64,000 nt of DNA, taken from DASRHT01 sp035650355 (GTDB lineage Bacteria > Chloroflexota > Ktedonobacteria > Ktedonobacterales > Ktedonobacteraceae). Positions 17,392 through 26,190 of this stretch are shown piece by piece; position 1 is the stretch's first letter; each line of letters starts with the position of its first letter. Under the pieces are notes generated by a model. It saw nothing but the letters and a program-made list of their open reading frames with translations, was not told the DNA's origin and searched no databases. The stretch covers positions 32,713-96,712 of the forward strand of contig DASRHT010000102.1 in NCBI GenBank assembly GCA_035650355.1, in the 5' to 3' direction. A program made the position numbers and the translations under genes.

Positions 17392-17795
17392 GTGATGAGG
17401 CCAGGCAGACATTGCCCAGCCCGAAGCAACAAGAGGTATCGTCGATCCCCAGTCCTCGTCGTGGAGAGATCTGGGATGTGAACTGGTCGCCAGGTCGTGG
17501 CGCCGAACAGCAGGGCACGCGCCCGGCGTTAATTATTCAGAATGATCGTGGGAATAGTTCGATCTCCTATCCCCTAACCGTTGTTGCCTCGATGAGTCGC
17601 ACGGAGCGTGAACTCTCCCTCCATGTGCGTATCTCTCCCTCGGAAGAGAACGGGCTAACCGATTACACCGATGTCAAGTGTGAACAGATTATGACTATCG
17701 AAAAGTCGCGCCTGCTTCGCCGCCGGGGCATGATTACGTCCGAAGAGCTGCACCAGGTCGATAATGCCTTGCGTTTGAGCCTGGGCTTAAACTAG
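17388..17795 (+). CDS. MazF/PemK-type endoribonuclease toxin
   Basis: The 135-residue toxin has the PemK-like core from residue 24: PRRGEIWDVNWSPGRGAEQQ, then GTRPALIIQND, VVASMSR and CEQIMTIEKSRL. MazF toxins cut mRNA at short sequences and are held inactive by the antitoxin. The start overlaps the upstream gene as ATGA, so the two are translationally coupled. A Pro/Ser-rich extension of about 23 residues precedes the core. All usual elements look intact. Confidence 0.88.
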   Translation: MSDEARQTLPSPKQQEVSSIPSPRRGEIWDVNWSPGRGAEQQGTRPALIIQNDRGNSSISYPLTVVASMSRTERELSLHVRISPSEENGLTDYTDVKCEQIMTIEKSRLLRRRGMITSEELHQVDNALRLSLGLN

Positions 17796-17807
17796 ACTGC
17801 TTCTGGC

Positions 17808-17948
17808 TCATTCTATAAAGAACTGCTTTACCTGCACAGGGAAATGCGGCACGATCAGCGAACGTATCGTATCTTCGCCGCTATAGGTGCCTGCCAGATA
17901 GTAGCCATCGGTCTCCAGGAAAAACACCGCCAGCACCTCCTCTCGAAC
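17808..17948 (-). pseudogene. C-terminal remnant of a Uma2-family (DUF820) protein
   Basis: The minus strand reads AVREEVLAVFFLETDGYYLA then GTYSGEDTIRSLIVPHFPV, ending QVKQFFIE and a TGA at 17810-17808. This is the usual C-terminus of Uma2 PD-(D/E)XK-like proteins, which end with a GxYxxxGTY..EDTI.S..PH.P pattern. Nothing of the N-terminal two thirds remains: upstream the frame runs into the repeat at 17945-17999. It looks like a gene cut by, or recombined at, that repeat. Confidence 0.6.
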
Positions 17949-17999
17949 GGCTCGCTTGCGAGCCATTCTGTCTGAAAAAACCACGTTTGAGAAGCCCTG
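17945..17999 (+). repeat. Solo end of R4 MITE-like element
   Basis: The 55 bases GAACGGCTCGCTTGCGAGCC ... ACGTTTGAGAAGCCCTG match 29102-29156, the right part of the R4 unit, over nearly their whole length. An AACGGCTCGC/GCGAGCC hairpin is included. No left end is found nearby. Confidence 0.75.
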
Positions 18000-18132
18000 T
18001 TACGTATATTTGGATTTTTCAGCAATAACCCTGGCAGAAGCCAACAGCTATGGCTGGGCAGCGTACAGACAAGTGCGCTGCCCAGCCATTGTAAGATTTC
18101 ACGTTTCCTTAGCAGGAATGCCTGATAAGAGC

Positions 18133-19059
18133 TTACGGGCCAGAGATGGTGCAGCCACCGATAGCGTTGTCCCATTCCTCCTGGACGATGTACTCGTCGC
18201 CGTTCCAGTTCACGTCGCCGCCCTGGGCATCAAGGGGACCAAAGGTGAAGTTGCACTTGTCGCCGATTTCCTGACCACTGCTGTCGAACCAGGCATTGAG
18301 GAGAGGATCAGTTGCAGCCTCCATCTGCTCATGCGAAGTCACATTGATGGTCTGGTCGGCATCGTCGCCGTTGGGGCTGGAGCCAGGATTGCAGGAGAAG
18401 CTCGCCGCGTATGGCATCGCCGCATAAATGGTGTTGGTGCCGAAGAAGCTATGGTACGCACAGAATGTATTTGAAGCGCACTGGGAGAATGTGTTATCGA
18501 AACAGAGGTCCTGCCCGGCTTCCAGGAAGACAAAGAAGATATTATCGATGCTCGATGACCAGCCGTTTGCATTCTGAGCGTTGGTCACTTCATTCTGGAT
18601 ATCACTATCCAGCAAGGGACTCTCCGGGAAAGGGCTGTTGTCCACAAACACTCCCGCCAGTTGCGTGTTCGTCGGGACCGCGCCGGTGGAGTCGTTATAC
18701 TGGCTGTTGTTGTTGTAGATCCCATTGCCGCCAACATCGCCAAAGTAGCGCTGTATCAAGCTTTGATAGTTAGCGGAAACATTGCCGGTGGGTTCCCAGA
18801 AAATGGCGAAGACATTCGTCGTACCACCCATGACCGGGCCGCCATTATAGTTCAAATTGTTGCCTGCAAACTGATGCACTTTTGACACAGCACTGTGCGA
18901 CTGCTTGTTTGGATGCAGGAAAAAATGGACTTTCTGATGAGATCGAGCCACTTTGGGGGGAGCCGCCGAAGCCGCCGTTGGCATCATAGCCATCGCAATC
19001 AGCGCCAGCACCACCATTGGGAGCGCGATTGCAGGAAAGAGTGAAACGCGTTGTTTCAT
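18133..19059 (-). CDS. Secreted HExxE-motif putative metalloprotease
   Basis: The 308-residue precursor begins MKQRVSLFPAIALPMVVLAL, with a signal peptide probably cut after ASA near residue 32. The mature part has GGPVMGGTTNVFAIFWEPTG, paired cysteines and the segment SHEQMEAATDPLLNAWFD, then EIGDKCNF and QEEWDNAIGGC. HExxE followed by TDP recalls zinc-peptidase helices but lacks the second His of HExxH, so catalysis is unproven. The 55631-57490 protein has the same domain with an added lectin part. The start at 19059 follows AAAGGAG; an earlier in-frame ATG at 19131 has no such site. Confidence 0.7.
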   Translation of the reverse strand: MKQRVSLFPAIALPMVVLALIAMAMMPTAASAAPPKVARSHQKVHFFLHPNKQSHSAVSKVHQFAGNNLNYNGGPVMGGTTNVFAIFWEPTGNVSANYQSLIQRYFGDVGGNGIYNNNSQYNDSTGAVPTNTQLAGVFVDNSPFPESPLLDSDIQNEVTNAQNANGWSSSIDNIFFVFLEAGQDLCFDNTFSQCASNTFCAYHSFFGTNTIYAAMPYAASFSCNPGSSPNGDDADQTINVTSHEQMEAATDPLLNAWFDSSGQEIGDKCNFTFGPLDAQGGDVNWNGDEYIVQEEWDNAIGGCTISGP

Positions 19060-19518
19060 GCAAGAAACTCCTTTAAGATGATTCGAGAGAGAGTTGTTCA
19101 ATAGAGAGCAGCTTCGGTCGCAGGATAGCAAAGCGGATGCGCTCTCTACTATGGAAAAAAGTATACATTGACAGCCTTTCCAACTAATTTAGGCAAAATT
19201 TCTTTGAAGCAGCAACAAGATCATATTTTTGGCTGAGCTAATATGTTGCTTTAGGAGCGTAAAAAGATTAAAAGATTCCAATGATATTCAATGACATACT
19301 GTGAAATGTTATAAGACTATCTTATCTAATTTTCTAACTTTAGAGAAGACAGGAGCGAAAGATGTATTACAGCCTGACCAAAACAATTTGGAGAGAAAGG
19401 ACGAAGGGTTAACTGATGGCTGGCCTCCCCCGAAGCGATTGGCTCTAGCGGGAGACACTCGATATGTGATAGAATTTCAGTACAATCACTATCACCACAC
19501 GCCAGGAGATAATTATTC
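19060..19518. other. Intergenic region between divergent HExxE gene and pdxS
   Basis: This AT-rich 459-base stretch holds both promoters but no gene. TACAAT-like boxes lie about 35 bases before pdxS. I see no riboswitch fold. Confidence 0.4.
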
Positions 19519-20403
19519 ATGCAAAAAACAGGAACAACACAGATTAAACGCAGTTTTCCCGAAATGCTCAAGGGTGGAGTGATCTGCGACGTGGTTAATG
19601 CAGATCAGGCCAAAATCGCCGAAGAAGCCGGAGCGGCGGCAGTGATGGCATTGGAGCGTGTGCCAGCCGATATTCGCGCCCACGGCGGAGTCGCGCGTAT
19701 GAGCGACCCGGAACTTATTATCCAGATTAAAGAGGGCGTGACGATCCCAGTAATGGCAAAATGTCGCATTGGTCACTTTATCGAAGCCGAGATACTGCAA
19801 GCAATCGGCGTAGATTGTATCGACGAGTCTGAGGTGCTGACGCCAGCCGACGAGCACTTTCATGTCAACAAACATCTCTTCTCCGTGCCGTTTGTCTGCG
19901 GAGCGCGCGACCTGGGCGAGGCGCTGCGGCGCATCGGAGAGGGTGCGGCCATGCTGCGCACAAAGGGAGAGGCAGGCACGGGCAATATCGTCGAGGCCGT
20001 ACGTCATATGCGCACCATCATGGACGGCATTCGCCGGCTGCAAATGCTGCCCGAAGAAGAATTGATGAGCGAGGCCAAGAATCTGGGCGCGCCGTATGAT
20101 CTGGTATGCGAGATCGCGCGCACGGGCAAGCTTCCCGTCGTCAACTTCTCCGCTGGTGGAGTCGCAACCCCCGCCGATGCAGCCTTGATGATGCGCCTGG
20201 GGGCTGAAGGAATTTTCGTGGGATCGGGCATTTTCAAGTCCGGCAATCCGCTGGAGCGCGCCAAAGCTATTGTAAAAGCCACTACCCATTATCAGGACCC
20301 CGAAATTTTAGCGGAAGTATCACGCAACCTGGGCGAGCCAATGGTCGGCATTAACCTGGATACGCTGCCGGAGCAGGAGCTGATGGCGCGCCGTGGCTGG
20401 TAA
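19519..20403 (+). CDS. pdxS: Pyridoxal 5'-phosphate synthase subunit PdxS
   Basis: The 294-residue TIM barrel makes PLP from ribose 5-phosphate, glyceraldehyde 3-phosphate and ammonia. KGGVICDVVNADQAKIAEEA contains the Asp near the pentose site. MALERVPADIR, PVMAKCRIGHFIEAEIL and GEAGTGNIVEAVRHMR are almost invariant family blocks. It forms a dodecamer fed by PdxT, encoded nine bases downstream. Confidence 0.97.
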   Translation: MQKTGTTQIKRSFPEMLKGGVICDVVNADQAKIAEEAGAAAVMALERVPADIRAHGGVARMSDPELIIQIKEGVTIPVMAKCRIGHFIEAEILQAIGVDCIDESEVLTPADEHFHVNKHLFSVPFVCGARDLGEALRRIGEGAAMLRTKGEAGTGNIVEAVRHMRTIMDGIRRLQMLPEEELMSEAKNLGAPYDLVCEIARTGKLPVVNFSAGGVATPADAALMMRLGAEGIFVGSGIFKSGNPLERAKAIVKATTHYQDPEILAEVSRNLGEPMVGINLDTLPEQELMARRGW

Positions 20404-20412
20404 GGGATTCAC

Positions 20413-21030
20413 ATGGACAACGCAAACAGACGCAACCAGAAGCCCCGTATCGGCGTATTAGCATTACAAGGAGATTTCGAAGCGCACCTGAAAATGCTGG
20501 CGGGGCTGGGAGCGGAGGGTATAGCGATCCGACTTCCCGAGCAATTAACAGAAATAGATGGTATAATTATACCAGGAGGTGAAAGTACTACTATAGGAAA
20601 ACTGATGGTAGTCTACAATCTCCAAGAGGTGTTGCAAAGAAAAATACAGGAAGGCGTTCCCATCTGGGGAACGTGCGCAGGATTAATTTTATTGGCGAAG
20701 GAGACGGATAACGCGCTTGCGGGCCAGCCATTACTGGCTTCGATGAACATACGCATCCGTCGTAATGCGTTTGGCAGTCAGCGGGAAAGTTTTGAGACAG
20801 ATCTGTCGGTGCCTGTATTGGGAGAAGCGCCATTCCACGCCTTCTTCATCCGAGGACCGGTTGTTGAGTCAACTGGCCCGAATGTAGAAGTGCTGGCAAC
20901 GCTCGACGATGGGAGCATCGTCGCCGTCCGAGAAGGAGCTTTACTGGGCACGGCCTTTCACCCGGAGGTTTCAGGAGACCCACGTTTTCATCAATACTTT
21001 CTCCGCATTGTAGAGAGCGTCAAACAGTAG
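20413..21030 (+). CDS. pdxT: PLP synthase glutaminase subunit PdxT
   Basis: The 205-residue class I glutaminase supplies ammonia to PdxS. GGESTTIGKL, the nucleophile Cys in GTCAGLILLA and the His/Glu pair in FHPEVSGDPRFHQYFL are all present. The length is normal. It directly follows pdxS in the same operon. Confidence 0.96.
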   Translation: MDNANRRNQKPRIGVLALQGDFEAHLKMLAGLGAEGIAIRLPEQLTEIDGIIIPGGESTTIGKLMVVYNLQEVLQRKIQEGVPIWGTCAGLILLAKETDNALAGQPLLASMNIRIRRNAFGSQRESFETDLSVPVLGEAPFHAFFIRGPVVESTGPNVEVLATLDDGSIVAVREGALLGTAFHPEVSGDPRFHQYFLRIVESVKQ

Positions 21031-21033
21031 GGA

Positions 21034-21060
21034 GTAGGGGCTATCCTTCACGGTCGCCCT
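21034..21060 (+). repeat. R1 hairpin repeat after pdxT
   Basis: GTAGGGGCTATCCTTCACGG then TCGCCCT follows the R1 pattern, with a TTCAC loop instead of CTTGC. It starts three bases after the pdxT stop codon. Confidence 0.65.
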
Positions 21061-21088
21061 TGCGTCCCAGCAGACGCAGGAGCACTGG

Positions 21089-22138
21089 ATGATACGACCG
21101 GTATTATATGTTGACCTGCCGGGAATCATCTACGCCATTGACCACCGCGCTCGTAGCCGTCAGCACGAGTTTGCAAACTTCGTGTGCTGGCTGGAGCCTG
21201 TTGAGAATCACCTTCCTCCGCCATCGATCCTGAGGAACATTCTTCCTCTCCATCCCACGGCGCGCACCTGGATCTGTGAAGACCACTGGCGCATGCTCGG
21301 CTTCGCGCAGGTACGCGAGCGCCCGGCGCATAAAGCATGGGATTTATCCTATCTGGCCTCAATGGTACGCAGCAGCGTTGCCAGCGAAGATGTGCTGGCC
21401 GCTTTGCTCGAATATATGCTCGAAATGGCAGCCGTACACGGCATTCTCCGTATTTTTGCGAAGGTCGAGGACGAAGTACCAGAGTTGGAGCTATTCCAGC
21501 GCACCGGTTTTCAGCGCTATGCCCGCGAGCTAACGTACATCCTTGACCCCGGCTCGACCGGGCTACCAGCCGAGCCTGATCTGCCATCGCTGCGTCGCTG
21601 GAGCCGTCACCATGTATGGGGGCTGCACCAGCTCTACCGCGCCGTCACGCCGCAGCGCGTGCAGACGGCGGAACTGCTGGAAAACAGCGAAGAATATGCA
21701 AAACTTCACGTCGGGTCGCTTACTCCGGTACCCGCCCCATTCTCACGAGGGAGCGAGAACTTCGTTTGTGACGTTGGCGTGCGTTTAGGGGCGTGGCTGA
21801 GAATCTGTCGTGGTCACGGCGCGACAGCTCACCGCATCTCGCTTATTGTCCATCCAGAGCATACTGATCTGGCGGAGCCGCTGCTGGCCTTTGCCGTTAG
21901 AAGGCTTATGGAGACAGACGTGCGGCGCATCTATTGCCTGGTGCGCGAGTACGATTCTTTCGTTATCACCGCTCTACGTAACAGTGGATTTGTGCAGACT
22001 TCCACGCGGGTTCTGCTCGTGCGACATGTGGCATTACTTGCCACGAGGCAGAGCACAGTCCCCCTGCTGGAGCCACGAGCGGTCTATGGCTTGAAGGGCC
22101 TGGGGACGGTCAATTCTCGCCAAAAAACTATGAGGTGA
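21089..22138 (+). CDS. GNAT-like acetyltransferase, probably tandem
   Basis: The 349-residue protein looks like two GNAT folds in series. The first (1 to about 155) has an acidic stretch and ELELFQRTGFQRYARELTYI, the typical GNAT C-terminal beta strands. The second (about 230-325) has HRISLIVHPEHTDLAEPLLA and ITALRNSGFVQTSTRVLLVR. No clear RxxGxG/A acetyl-CoA loop is visible, so one or both halves may be degenerate. AGGAG precedes the ATG. Its stop overlaps the ribosome site of the downstream ATPase, so the two are likely linked. Confidence 0.65.
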   Translation: MIRPVLYVDLPGIIYAIDHRARSRQHEFANFVCWLEPVENHLPPPSILRNILPLHPTARTWICEDHWRMLGFAQVRERPAHKAWDLSYLASMVRSSVASEDVLAALLEYMLEMAAVHGILRIFAKVEDEVPELELFQRTGFQRYARELTYILDPGSTGLPAEPDLPSLRRWSRHHVWGLHQLYRAVTPQRVQTAELLENSEEYAKLHVGSLTPVPAPFSRGSENFVCDVGVRLGAWLRICRGHGATAHRISLIVHPEHTDLAEPLLAFAVRRLMETDVRRIYCLVREYDSFVITALRNSGFVQTSTRVLLVRHVALLATRQSTVPLLEPRAVYGLKGLGTVNSRQKTMR

Positions 22139-22149
22139 TAGAACTGCCT

Positions 22150-24030
22150 ATGCAACATGTGATCACTGACGATCTTGAGGCTCTGCTGGCAACCTTACCG
22201 CCAGACATCCACGACGCGGTCAATCGGCTAGAGAACCGAAGCGAACTGCTGGAGATCGTGATGGACCTCGGGCGACTTGCCGAGGGCCGCTTCCCAGATG
22301 GGGAGGTGATCCTGAGTACCCAGCCAGTGACCTACGCCGACATCGAATACGTGGTCGAGCGGATTGGCGCTTTTGGCGACGATAACCGCGCTGGTATCGA
22401 GCGAACGCTGCACCGTATTAGCGCGTTACGCAACAGAAAGGGGAAAATCGTCGGCTTGACCTGCCGTATTGGTCGAGCGGTGCTTGGCAGTATTGCCCTG
22501 ATCCGAGATATTGTTGACCAGGGCCAATCCATCTTGATTCTTGGTCGCCCAGGCGTGGGAAAAACCACCCTGCTGCGTGAAATAGCTCGCGTCCTCGCGG
22601 ACGAAGCCAATAAACGGGTGGTGGTGGTTGATACCTCTAATGAGATTGCTGGCGATGGCGATATTCCCCATCCCGGCATTGGACGCGCGCGCCGCATGCA
22701 GGTTGCGCGAACGGCGGAACAACATGCGGTGATGATCGAAGCGGTCGAAAACCATATGCCACAGGTGATCGTGATTGACGAGATTGGGACGGAATTGGAG
22801 GCCGCAGCGGCCCGCACCATCGCGGAACGCGGCGTACAACTGGTGGCGACGGCTCATGGCAATTCGCTGGGCAACTTACTAGTTAATCCGACGCTCTCGG
22901 ATCTGGTGGGCGGCATCCAGACCGTCACGCTGGGTGACGAGGAGGCGCGGCGACGCCATACGCAGAAGAGTATTCAGGAGCGCAAATCTCCTCCCACCTT
23001 CGATGTGGTGGTCGAGCAGCAGAGCTGGGAAGAGGTGACCGTCCATCGCGACGTTGCCGACACCGTGGACAGCATGCTGCGCGGACAGCCCATCGTCGCA
23101 GAGGAGCGCACTCGCGACGAGGAAACCGGCCAGGTCTCGATGCGCCGCATCACGGTCGGCGGCGTCGAGCTGCCAGGCTGGGGCACCGGTAGCTCCTCCT
23201 CGTCTGGAGCGCGCCAGGGGTTTACCGCTAATATGTTTGAGCGGGGCGAGCGCAACCCCTCCGGGAGTTGGCGGCAGATTCGCCATGTGGGAGCGCAGGA
23301 GACGCGTCCCGAGAGCAAAGAGCGCACTCGCAATCAGCCTCCAACCAGGCTGCCGTCTCCGCCAATGAGGGCGCTGGCTCCTACAGGGACCGCGCCGGGC
23401 TATGTCGAGGCCCCCAGCACGCTGATCCCGGCGAACCGTCAGGCCATTCCTGAAGGAATCTACCAGGCGGCGGACAAAGTGCCTGAACTGCATGCGCCTA
23501 AAACGTTGCGCATCTACCCGTTCGGCGTCAATCGGGACCGCCTGGCAGAATCCGCACGCCAGTTACATGTGCCGATTGTGATCACAAAAAATGAAAACGA
23601 TGCCGATGCCGTCATCACGCTGAAAAATTACTATCGCCGCCAGCCCGAAAGGTTGCAGCAGGCGGAACAGGATGGCAGGCTGGTTATCATTCTCAAAAAT
23701 AACACCATTGCGCAGATGCAGCATGCGCTGGCTCGCATCTTCGACATTCCGTCAATCCCTTCTGACGAGGAGCAAACGGAACATGATGGCGAAAACGATG
23801 ATAACTCGCATGGCCTCCAATTCGATGATCCAACCAAACAAGCCCTGTTAGAGACGGAAGATGCTATTCACCAGGTGCTCAATAAAGGTTTGACGACGGC
23901 GGAACTGGCGCCCGCCAACGCCTACATTAGACGCTTGCAGCATCAGATGGCAACCCGCTATAATCTGGCCTCACGCAGCCGGGGAAAGGAACCACATCGC
24001 CGCGTGAAAATTTATCGCGACCGCAGCTAA
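22150..24030 (+). CDS. SpoIIIAA/Ycf45-like ATPase with C-terminal R3H domain
   Basis: The 626-residue protein has a RecA/secretion-type ATPase core: Walker A GRPGVGKTT at 132-140, Walker B VIVIDEIGTELEAAAARTIA and LVATAHGNSLGNLL. This resembles the SpoIIIAA and chloroplast Ycf45 ATPases. A low-complexity linker (about 340-450) separates it from a small domain (LRIYPFGVNRDRLAESARQL) and a terminal R3H single-strand nucleic-acid-binding segment (NAYIRRLQHQMATRYNLASR). GAGGTGAT at 22132-22139 favours the ATG at 22150 over the GTG at 22135. A nucleic-acid-linked role is likely; the substrate is unknown. Confidence 0.8.
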   Translation: MQHVITDDLEALLATLPPDIHDAVNRLENRSELLEIVMDLGRLAEGRFPDGEVILSTQPVTYADIEYVVERIGAFGDDNRAGIERTLHRISALRNRKGKIVGLTCRIGRAVLGSIALIRDIVDQGQSILILGRPGVGKTTLLREIARVLADEANKRVVVVDTSNEIAGDGDIPHPGIGRARRMQVARTAEQHAVMIEAVENHMPQVIVIDEIGTELEAAAARTIAERGVQLVATAHGNSLGNLLVNPTLSDLVGGIQTVTLGDEEARRRHTQKSIQERKSPPTFDVVVEQQSWEEVTVHRDVADTVDSMLRGQPIVAEERTRDEETGQVSMRRITVGGVELPGWGTGSSSSSGARQGFTANMFERGERNPSGSWRQIRHVGAQETRPESKERTRNQPPTRLPSPPMRALAPTGTAPGYVEAPSTLIPANRQAIPEGIYQAADKVPELHAPKTLRIYPFGVNRDRLAESARQLHVPIVITKNENDADAVITLKNYYRRQPERLQQAEQDGRLVIILKNNTIAQMQHALARIFDIPSIPSDEEQTEHDGENDDNSHGLQFDDPTKQALLETEDAIHQVLNKGLTTAELAPANAYIRRLQHQMATRYNLASRSRGKEPHRRVKIYRDRS

Positions 24031-24038
24031 ACAAGACA

Positions 24039-24064
24039 GTGCGAGGCTTTGCGGAGCCTCGCAC
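24039..24064 (+). terminator. Hairpin after the R3H ATPase gene
   Basis: GTGCGAGGCT and AGCCTCGCAC pair over ten bases around TTGCGG, nine bases after the stop. A T-run is lacking, so the strength is uncertain. Confidence 0.55.
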
Positions 24065-24140
24065 CATTAGCCGAGCATGTGTTTGATTCTGAGCGTCTTT
24101 GTCCTTTCGTAGCGGGGTTCACGCAGCTTCGCCGCAAGGT

Positions 24141-24199
24141 GTTTTGGAGGAGTTGTAGAAACATGCGCTTCGCGCATGTTTCTACAACTCCTCCAAAAC
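24141..24199. repeat. Perfect 28-bp inverted repeat with three-base loop
   Basis: The arm 24141-24168, beginning GTTTTGGAGGAGTTGTAG, is exactly complementary to 24172-24199, with loop TTC. It occupies most of the 349-base gap between the R3H ATPase and ilvA. The rest of the gap shows only the hairpin at 24039 and a TATAAT box at 24279-24284 before ilvA. Confidence 0.85.
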
Positions 24200-24379
24200 A
24201 AGCGAGCGTCGCAGACGCGAGCACGCGCTGATGCAGAGAATGAGACACACTAAGACTTCATGTTATAAGGGCATGTGCTATAATCCTCTCTATAACACCC
24301 TGCAAGGATGCATGGGATTTTGTAGCCACGGCGACCGTGGTCTCGTCCTACGATGGACTGAAAGGAGTCGTAGCGCATC

Positions 24380-25675
24380 ATGCATATTATCGATGATAAT
24401 TCAACTTTTGAAGCCTCCACCCGCGAGACCCATACGCCCGCTTATCCCCATCAGCCCGTGACTATTGCTGACATCTGGAAAGCGTATAAATATCTCAAGC
24501 CTATTATGCACCATACCTTGCTCGCACCATCGCATACCCTCCAGGCCATGACGGGCGCCGAGATCTATCTCAAGCACGAAAATATGCAGCGCGGAGGCTC
24601 GTTCAAGACCCGTGGGGCCAGCTATAAAATATCGCAGCTTTCCGCAGAGCAGCGCCAGGCTGGCGTCATCGCGGCCTCTGCGGGCAACCATGCGCAGGGA
24701 GTAGCCATCGCGGCGACGCAGCAGCACATTCCCTGCACCATTGTCATGCCGGAAAACGCTCCCCTGGCGAAGGTCACTGCCACCCAGCAATATGGGGCGC
24801 AGGTAGAATTGTATGGCATCACTTATGACGACGCTTATCAACGTTGCTGCGAACTGCAACAACAATCGGGCGCGACCTTCGTACATGCCTTCGACGATCC
24901 CGATATCATCGCGGGCCAGGGCACACTCGGCCTGGAGATGCTCAATGATCTGCCTGAGGCCGAGGCTATCGTCGTTCCCATCGGCGGAGGCGGCCTTATC
25001 TCCGGCATCGCTATCGCCGCGCGTGCGCTCAAACCTGATATTACCATCATCGGCGTACAGGCGGAGGGCGCTGCCAGTTGCCGCGCATCACTGAATGCCG
25101 GTACGTTACAAACGCTCCCATCGATTATGACCATTGCCGATGGCATCGCCGTCAAGCGTACAGGCGAACTGACCTTCTCCATCATCCAGCATCTAGTAGA
25201 TGAAGTGGTCACAGTAGACGACGAGGCCATCATTAACGCTGTTCTGCTTCTGATGGAGCGCTGCAAAATCGTTGTGGAGGGAGCTGGGGCTGTTGGACTG
25301 GCGGCCCTGTTAAGTGGAGTCATTAAGCTCAAAGACAAAAAAGTGCTTGTTCCTCTCACCGGGGGCAATATTGATATCAATCTCGTCGGACGCTTTATCG
25401 AACATGGGTTAGCAGCAGCCGGTCGTTACTTCGTCATTCATACGCGACTGAGCGACCGTCCTGGTGAGCTGATGCGCTTGCTCAGCGTCATCGCGGAGAT
25501 GCGCATCAACGTGATAGACGTGCGCTACCAGCGCATCTCCAACCGCCTACCTATTATGCAGCGCGAAGAGACTATCACGCTGGAGACGCGAGATCGCGCC
25601 CAATGCGAAGAACTGCTGCAACGCCTGCGCGGCACTGGCTACATGGTGGAAGAAGCGCACTCGTTTGAGTATTAG
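24380..25675 (+). CDS. ilvA: Threonine dehydratase with ACT domain
   Basis: The 431-residue PLP enzyme deaminates threonine to 2-oxobutanoate, the entry to isoleucine, or acts catabolically. The PLP lysine lies in RGGSFKTRGA, the phosphate-binding glycines in VPIGGGGLISG, and LTGGNIDINLV is conserved. Residues from about 345 form one ACT regulatory domain (TRLSDRPGELMRLLSVIAEM). This short two-domain layout is closer to bacterial short IlvA/TdcB types than to the E. coli enzyme with two ACT-like repeats. GGAG lies rather far (about 14 bases) from the ATG. Confidence 0.9.
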   Translation: MHIIDDNSTFEASTRETHTPAYPHQPVTIADIWKAYKYLKPIMHHTLLAPSHTLQAMTGAEIYLKHENMQRGGSFKTRGASYKISQLSAEQRQAGVIAASAGNHAQGVAIAATQQHIPCTIVMPENAPLAKVTATQQYGAQVELYGITYDDAYQRCCELQQQSGATFVHAFDDPDIIAGQGTLGLEMLNDLPEAEAIVVPIGGGGLISGIAIAARALKPDITIIGVQAEGAASCRASLNAGTLQTLPSIMTIADGIAVKRTGELTFSIIQHLVDEVVTVDDEAIINAVLLLMERCKIVVEGAGAVGLAALLSGVIKLKDKKVLVPLTGGNIDINLVGRFIEHGLAAAGRYFVIHTRLSDRPGELMRLLSVIAEMRINVIDVRYQRISNRLPIMQREETITLETRDRAQCEELLQRLRGTGYMVEEAHSFEY

Positions 25676-25719
25676 CGGATAAAATAGTAGCGCCGCTATC
25701 CTTTCACTGTTGAAATGCG

Positions 25720-26184
25720 CTAAACCGGCTCGACGCGCAACAACACATCGCCCTTCTGCACAACATCGCCATTTTTGCCGACCAGGGCGATAACGCGGCC
25801 CGTGACCTCTGCCATGACCTCGTTAAAGACCTTCATCGACTCGATCAGGGCCACGACCTGGCCGGTCTGGACGACATCGCCGACGTTAACAAATGGAGGC
25901 GTTGAGGGCGAGGCCGCGGCATAATAAACGCCCGTCAAAGGCGCAATAATCGGCACACCTTGCGGTTCTAATCGCCCTTTACGGGCTGTGGGCATGTTAG
26001 AGCTAGTGATGCCCACCGTCATCAACTGCTCGGCGGCAGCGGTTATCACTATCCCCGGATTGCGCCGGATGACGATCTCCGTGCCCCCCTCAATTAGTTC
26101 CAGCTCTCCAATAGTGCTACCCTCAAGGATGCCGATAAGCTCCTCGACTCGCTCTAGCCAGGGTGCGCTCTTCTGTATACTCAT
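25720..26184 (-). CDS. accB: Biotin carboxyl carrier protein of acetyl-CoA carboxylase
   Basis: The 154-residue carrier holds biotin for fatty-acid precursor synthesis. The biotinylated lysine lies in IESMKVFNEVMAE (usually EAMK), within the C-terminal biotinyl domain from about residue 75. A Pro/Ala-poor linker and an N-terminal helix (LERVEELIGILEGSTIGELE) match AccB. It begins six bases after the fabF stop, the last gene of accC-fabF-accB. Confidence 0.93.
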   Translation of the reverse strand: MSIQKSAPWLERVEELIGILEGSTIGELELIEGGTEIVIRRNPGIVITAAAEQLMTVGITSSNMPTARKGRLEPQGVPIIAPLTGVYYAAASPSTPPFVNVGDVVQTGQVVALIESMKVFNEVMAEVTGRVIALVGKNGDVVQKGDVLLRVEPV

Positions 26185-26190
26185 GCTGCA

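Noticed and set aside
19513..20289. 258-codon minus-strand frame opposite pdxS
   Set aside because: pdxS is nearly invariant and certain; the opposite frame is an artefact.
24300..24379. Leader peptide or attenuator before ilvA
   Set aside because: No Ile/Val/Leu-rich short frame or terminator hairpin could be drawn there.
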